Shown: piece by piece, positions 61,353 to 64,000 of the stretch
How the letters are laid out: every line of letters begins with the position of its first letter
Position numbering within the stretch: the stretch's first letter is position 1
Origin: Serratia nematodiphila DZ0503SBS1
GTDB taxonomy: Bacteria > Pseudomonadota > Gammaproteobacteria > Enterobacterales > Enterobacteriaceae
Direction of reading: 5' to 3'
Length of the DNA: 64,000 nt
Assembly (NCBI RefSeq): GCF_000738675.1
Contig: NZ_JPUX01000001.1
Coordinates: forward strand, 1,116,001 to 1,180,000
Made by a program: the position numbers and the translations under genes
Notes under the pieces: generated by a model
Databases searched by the model: none
Told to the model about the DNA's origin: nothing
Seen by the model: only the letters and a program-made list of their open reading frames with translations

Positions 61353-62261
61353 TCAGCGCTCCAGATGCGGCTGCAGCAGGCTTTCAAACCACTCATGAAA
61401 CACCGCCAGGCGCCTTGAGCGCTGGCGGCGATGGGGATAGATCAGGGCGATCGGCATGGAGGTGGCGCGGTAACCGGGCAGGACTTCCACCAGTTCACCG
61501 GCGTCGAGCAGGTGTTGTACGTCGTAGCGCGGGATTTGCATCAGCCCCAGCCCGGCGCGGCAGCAGGCGATATAGCTTTCGGCGTTGTTGACCACCACCC
61601 GGCTGGGCAGTTCGAGCCGTTGCGTATGGCCGTCGCCGGTCAGGTATTCCCAGGGGGATTCGCGGCCGGTTCTGGGCGAGGCGTAGCCGATGCTCCAGTG
61701 CCCCTCGGCAAGATCGCCGGGGTGGAGCGGATGACCGAATTCGCTCAGGTAGGCGGGGCTGGCGCAGTTGATCAGCGCGATATGGCCGAGCGGCCGCATC
61801 ACCAGGCTGCTGTCGTGCAGATCGCCGACGCGCACCGCGCAGTCGACCCCCTCCTGCACCAGATCGATGGCGCGATCGGCGGAGCCGAGCATCAGCTGCA
61901 GGTGAGGATGGCGCCGCAGCAAGCCGGGCAGCGCCGGAGCGATCAGCCGGCGGGCGATGCGGCTCGGCACGTCGACGCTGAGCCGCCCGGAGGCCTGCCG
62001 TTGGCTGGCCTGAAATGACTGATCGATGTCTTCCACTTCGGCCAGCAGCGGGCGCAGCCGCTCGAGCAGCTGTTCGCCGTCGGCGGTCAGCCGCACCTGC
62101 CGCGTGGTGCGGTGCAACAGGCGCACGCCTAGTTGCGTTTCCAATTGCTGTACGGCGGCGGAGACCGAGGCGCGCGGCACCTCCAGCGCATGGGCCGCCC
62201 GGATAAAGCTGCCCATTTCCGCCACCTGTACGAATACGCGGTATTGATTGAATCTGTCCAT
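61353..62261 (-). CDS. LysR-family regulator
   Basis: A 302-residue LysR-type regulator of the DsdC/CrgA-like group: N-terminal HTH (MGSFIRAAHALEVPRASVSA, VQQLETQLGVRLLHRTTRQV), then a PBP-like effector domain. It lies downstream of an SDR gene on the same strand with a 102-bp gap containing a hairpin. The usual arrangement for a LysR regulating an SDR is divergent, so control of the SDR is only possible. Confidence 0.87.
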   Translation of the reverse strand: MDRFNQYRVFVQVAEMGSFIRAAHALEVPRASVSAAVQQLETQLGVRLLHRTTRQVRLTADGEQLLERLRPLLAEVEDIDQSFQASQRQASGRLSVDVPSRIARRLIAPALPGLLRRHPHLQLMLGSADRAIDLVQEGVDCAVRVGDLHDSSLVMRPLGHIALINCASPAYLSEFGHPLHPGDLAEGHWSIGYASPRTGRESPWEYLTGDGHTQRLELPSRVVVNNAESYIACCRAGLGLMQIPRYDVQHLLDAGELVEVLPGYRATSMPIALIYPHRRQRSRRLAVFHEWFESLLQPHLER

Positions 62262-62338
62262 CTCGTTGACCTGCTGTTCCTTGGCGCCGTTCCCGACAGA
62301 AAGTGTAGCCGCATGGCGCGGTTGCGCGCGAGCAGGTG

Positions 62339-62358
62339 CGGGGGCCTCTCCGCCCCCG
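62339..62358 (-). terminator. Hairpin after the SDR gene
   Basis: CGGGGGC-6 nt-GCCCCCG 6 nt beyond the SDR stop. No T-run; partial terminator at best, so LysR may be reached by read-through. Confidence 0.45.
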
Positions 62359-62363
62359 TCGAA

Positions 62364-63137
62364 CTATTTGGTGGTGTAGCCGCCGTTGATCAGGATGGTT
62401 TGGCCGGTTACCCACCAGCCGTCGCTGACCAGATGGCGGATGAACGGCACCACGTCTTCGATATCGGTCAGGCCGGTTTTGCTGAACGGCGACAGCGCCG
62501 CCGCCGTTTTGTGGTAGGCCACGGCGTCCGCACCCTCTGCCGGGTAGAAGAACGGGGTGTCCATCGGGCCGGGGCCGACTGCCGTCACGGAGATGCCGCG
62601 TTCGCCGAACTCCTTGGCGGCGGCGCGGGTGAAGTGCTCCACCGGCGCCTTGGTGCCGGCGTAAGCGGCGTAGAACGGCGTGAAGGCGCCGAGCAGCGAG
62701 GTGACCAGCGTGCAGATTTTACCGTTGTCGTTAAGGTGCTTGCCCGCCTCTTTCAGGAAGAAGAACGCGGTTTTGGCGTTGACCGCCGTCATCTCGTCGT
62801 ACTCGGCTTCGCTGATGTCGATCATCGGCTTTTTCAACACCTTGCCGACGGTATTGATGGCGATATCCGGCTTGCCGACGGCGGCTACCGCATCGGCGAA
62901 CAGCTTCTCGACCGCGCCCGCGGTGGTGAGATCGGCCTGCAGCGCGACACCTTGCGCGCCGGTGGCCTGAATGGCGGCGACGGTTTTTTCCGCTTCGGTT
63001 TTGGAGGCGGCGCTGTTGTAGTGGATCACCACCGCTTTGGCGCCTTGTTCAGCCAAATCGCGTGCGATCAGCCCGCCGAGGTTTTTGGCGCCGCCGGCGA
63101 TGAGGACGGTTTTTCCCTTGATTGAATGGTTTGCCAT
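62364..63137 (-). CDS. Short-chain dehydrogenase/reductase
   Basis: A 257-residue classical SDR. The nucleotide-binding motif reads AGGAKNLGGLIARDL (variant of TGxxxGxG), followed by the NNAG-region equivalent INTVGKV, the catalytic Ser in CTLVTSLLGAF and YxxxK in YAAYAGTK, and the C-terminal VTGQTILINGGYTT. NADP is suggested by the HYNSAASK region after beta-2. The substrate is unknown. Confidence 0.88.
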   Translation of the reverse strand: MANHSIKGKTVLIAGGAKNLGGLIARDLAEQGAKAVVIHYNSAASKTEAEKTVAAIQATGAQGVALQADLTTAGAVEKLFADAVAAVGKPDIAINTVGKVLKKPMIDISEAEYDEMTAVNAKTAFFFLKEAGKHLNDNGKICTLVTSLLGAFTPFYAAYAGTKAPVEHFTRAAAKEFGERGISVTAVGPGPMDTPFFYPAEGADAVAYHKTAAALSPFSKTGLTDIEDVVPFIRHLVSDGWWVTGQTILINGGYTTK

Positions 63138-63569
63138 AACAGTTTCCTTGGATGAGCGTAACGGAAACCTGAGTCTAGCCAGCGTGGGGGGAAAGATCAG
63201 CGGCGTGGCGCGGGATAGACTATCCAGAAAAGCGACATAATCGAAACGGACGGTTATCGCTTATAACGCCCCAGCAGGTGACTTTTCGCTACAGGGCGAT
63301 AAATTTTATCCACTGCTCAGGCCAGTTTGCGTTCCATTAACCTACAATGATGGATATGGGTCTCACCATTTCTCCTCTGAGTAGAACCATGCCGTGCAAA
63401 TCTCTCTGTGCGGCGCGGCAACGTCTTTGGAGGCGGTGGGTTATGGGCGTGGCCCGTGCAGGCAAAAAAGGGGATGAGAGCGGTAAGCTCCAGCAGAGTA
63501 TCGGGTAATGAGGTAGGGCGGTTGGACCCGGCGGATGGCCGCGGATAACAACGCCTTGAGGGGGTAATC
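63138..63569. other. SDR-uspB intergenic region
   Basis: About 430 bp between divergent genes, with the uspB promoter region (RpoS-dependent in E. coli) at the right. A minus-strand frame of 102 codons overlaps the uspB start and has no family features. I see no RNA gene or strong operator. Confidence 0.45.
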
Positions 63570-63905
63570 ATGATCAGTACCGTCGCGCTGTTTTGGGCCT
63601 TATGTGTGGTGTGTGTGGTAAACATGGTGCGGTATTACTCTTCTCTGCGCGCGTTGCTGGTGGTATTGCGCGGCTGTGACCCGTTGCTGTACCAATACGT
63701 CGACGGCGGCGGCTTCTTCACCGCCCACGGCCAACCCAGCAAGCAACTGAGGCTGGTGCGCTATATCTTCGCGCAGCGCTATGTCGAACACCACGATCCG
63801 GAGTTTATTCGCCGCTGTGAGCGGGTGCGCGGGCAGTTTATGCTGACCTCGGCCCTGTGCGGCCTGGTGGTCATCTGCCTGATAGCGATGATGATTTGGT
63901 ATTAA
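63570..63905 (+). CDS. uspB: Universal stress protein B
   Basis: A 111-residue inner-membrane protein ([20 protein letters not shown]) with TM helices at both ends (about 2-20 and 90-110). Closely matches E. coli UspB, which is RpoS-dependent and needed for ethanol resistance in stationary phase. In E. coli it lies directly between uspA and pitA; here LysR and SDR genes separate it from uspA. Confidence 0.95.
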   Translation: MISTVALFWALCVVCVVNMVRYYSSLRALLVVLRGCDPLLYQYVDGGGFFTAHGQPSKQLRLVRYIFAQRYVEHHDPEFIRRCERVRGQFMLTSALCGLVVICLIAMMIWY

Positions 63906-63930
63906 TGCCTTGCTGTTTCCCTTGATGCAG

Positions 63931-63960
63931 GCAAAAAAAAGGCGGCCCTGCGGCCGCCTT
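63931..63960. terminator. Terminator between uspB and the convergent pit gene
   Basis: AAGGCGGCC-ctgc-GGCCGCCTT with eight A residues on the left, giving a T8 tract on the minus strand. It therefore mainly ends the leftward (pit) transcript. Confidence 0.85.
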
Positions 63961-63978
63961 CCTCATGATGCTTATCGC

Positions 63979-64000
63979 TTAGATCAGCTTCAACGCAATC
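63979..64000 (-). CDS. C-terminal codons of a probable pit phosphate transporter gene
   Basis: The last six codons, reading IALKLI-stop, enter from the right edge on the minus strand and are closed by the terminator at 63931-63960. In E. coli the gene convergent with uspB is pitA, whose protein ends in a hydrophobic segment of similar type. Identity rests on synteny only. Confidence 0.5.

Noticed and set aside
63317..63625. Minus-strand ORF overlapping the uspB start
   Set aside because: Pro/Arg/Thr-rich product with no family pattern; overlaps a well-supported gene.
1..64000. tRNA, rRNA or CRISPR arrays
   Set aside because: No cloverleaf-like or rRNA segments and no regularly spaced short repeats were seen on reading.

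Overview
The window is a contiguous, GC-rich stretch of an enterobacterial chromosome, most likely Serratia marcescens or a very close relative. The reasons are the many orthologues with Escherichia coli-like gene order (hdfR-maoP-yifB-ilv; yhjD-yhjE-cdh-yhjG-pdeH-kdgK; gor-rlmJ; prlC-rsmJ; uspA/uspB/pit) combined with Serratia-type accessory genes. The clearest of these are two tandem subtilisin-like serine protease autotransporters that look like the SSP homologues described in S. marcescens.

Layout. 1-4200: hdfR (partial), maoP, yifB and an extra MFS permease. 4333-15933: the complete branched-chain amino acid block, with leader peptide ilvL and attenuator, ilvGMEDA, a three-gene insertion of unknown function (11045-13341; a toxin/immunity-like pair plus a DUF2461 protein), then divergent ilvY/ilvC. 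15931-24508: a LuxR solo with an AHL-binding domain, then kdgK and pdeH sharing a KdgR-like operator, yhjG, cdh, yhjE and yhjD. 24850-27727: a convergent rpfF/rpfR pair, i.e. a diffusible signal factor (DSF) synthase and its PAS-GGDEF-EAL receptor. 28260-31587: spy, an IS200-type element, and a UPF0261 gene divergent from a TetR regulator with two matching operators between them. 31978-38311: two tandem 1036/1034-residue serine protease autotransporters whose last 1.9 kb are almost identical. 38766-41882: a signalling module of an HTH-receiver regulator, a hybrid kinase, and a periplasmic Moco-fold protein without the metal-binding cysteine. 42045-45633: a MocR regulator, a LysE exporter, a PhzF-like protein and a frameshifted DinB gene. 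45711-51969: gor, rlmJ, an ASCH protein, a HIT protein, prlC and rsmJ. 51998-58775: a six-gene sugar ABC transporter/pentulose kinase/SIS operon. 59105-64000: gdhA, uspA, a LysR gene and an SDR, uspB, and the last codons of a probable pit gene.

Functionally the window combines core amino-acid biosynthesis (ilv, gdhA), RNA modification (rlmJ, rsmJ) and redox/stress genes (gor, spy, uspA, uspB) with a dense set of signalling genes. There are three c-di-GMP-related or cell-cell signalling units (LuxR solo, PdeH, RpfF/RpfR) within about 12 kb. No rRNA, tRNA or CRISPR array was seen. The most interesting parts are the RpfF/RpfR pair, the protease pair with homogenised C-terminal halves, the unknown pair after ilvA with a start-site-sequestering inverted repeat, and the HTH-receiver/hybrid-kinase/Moco-fold module.
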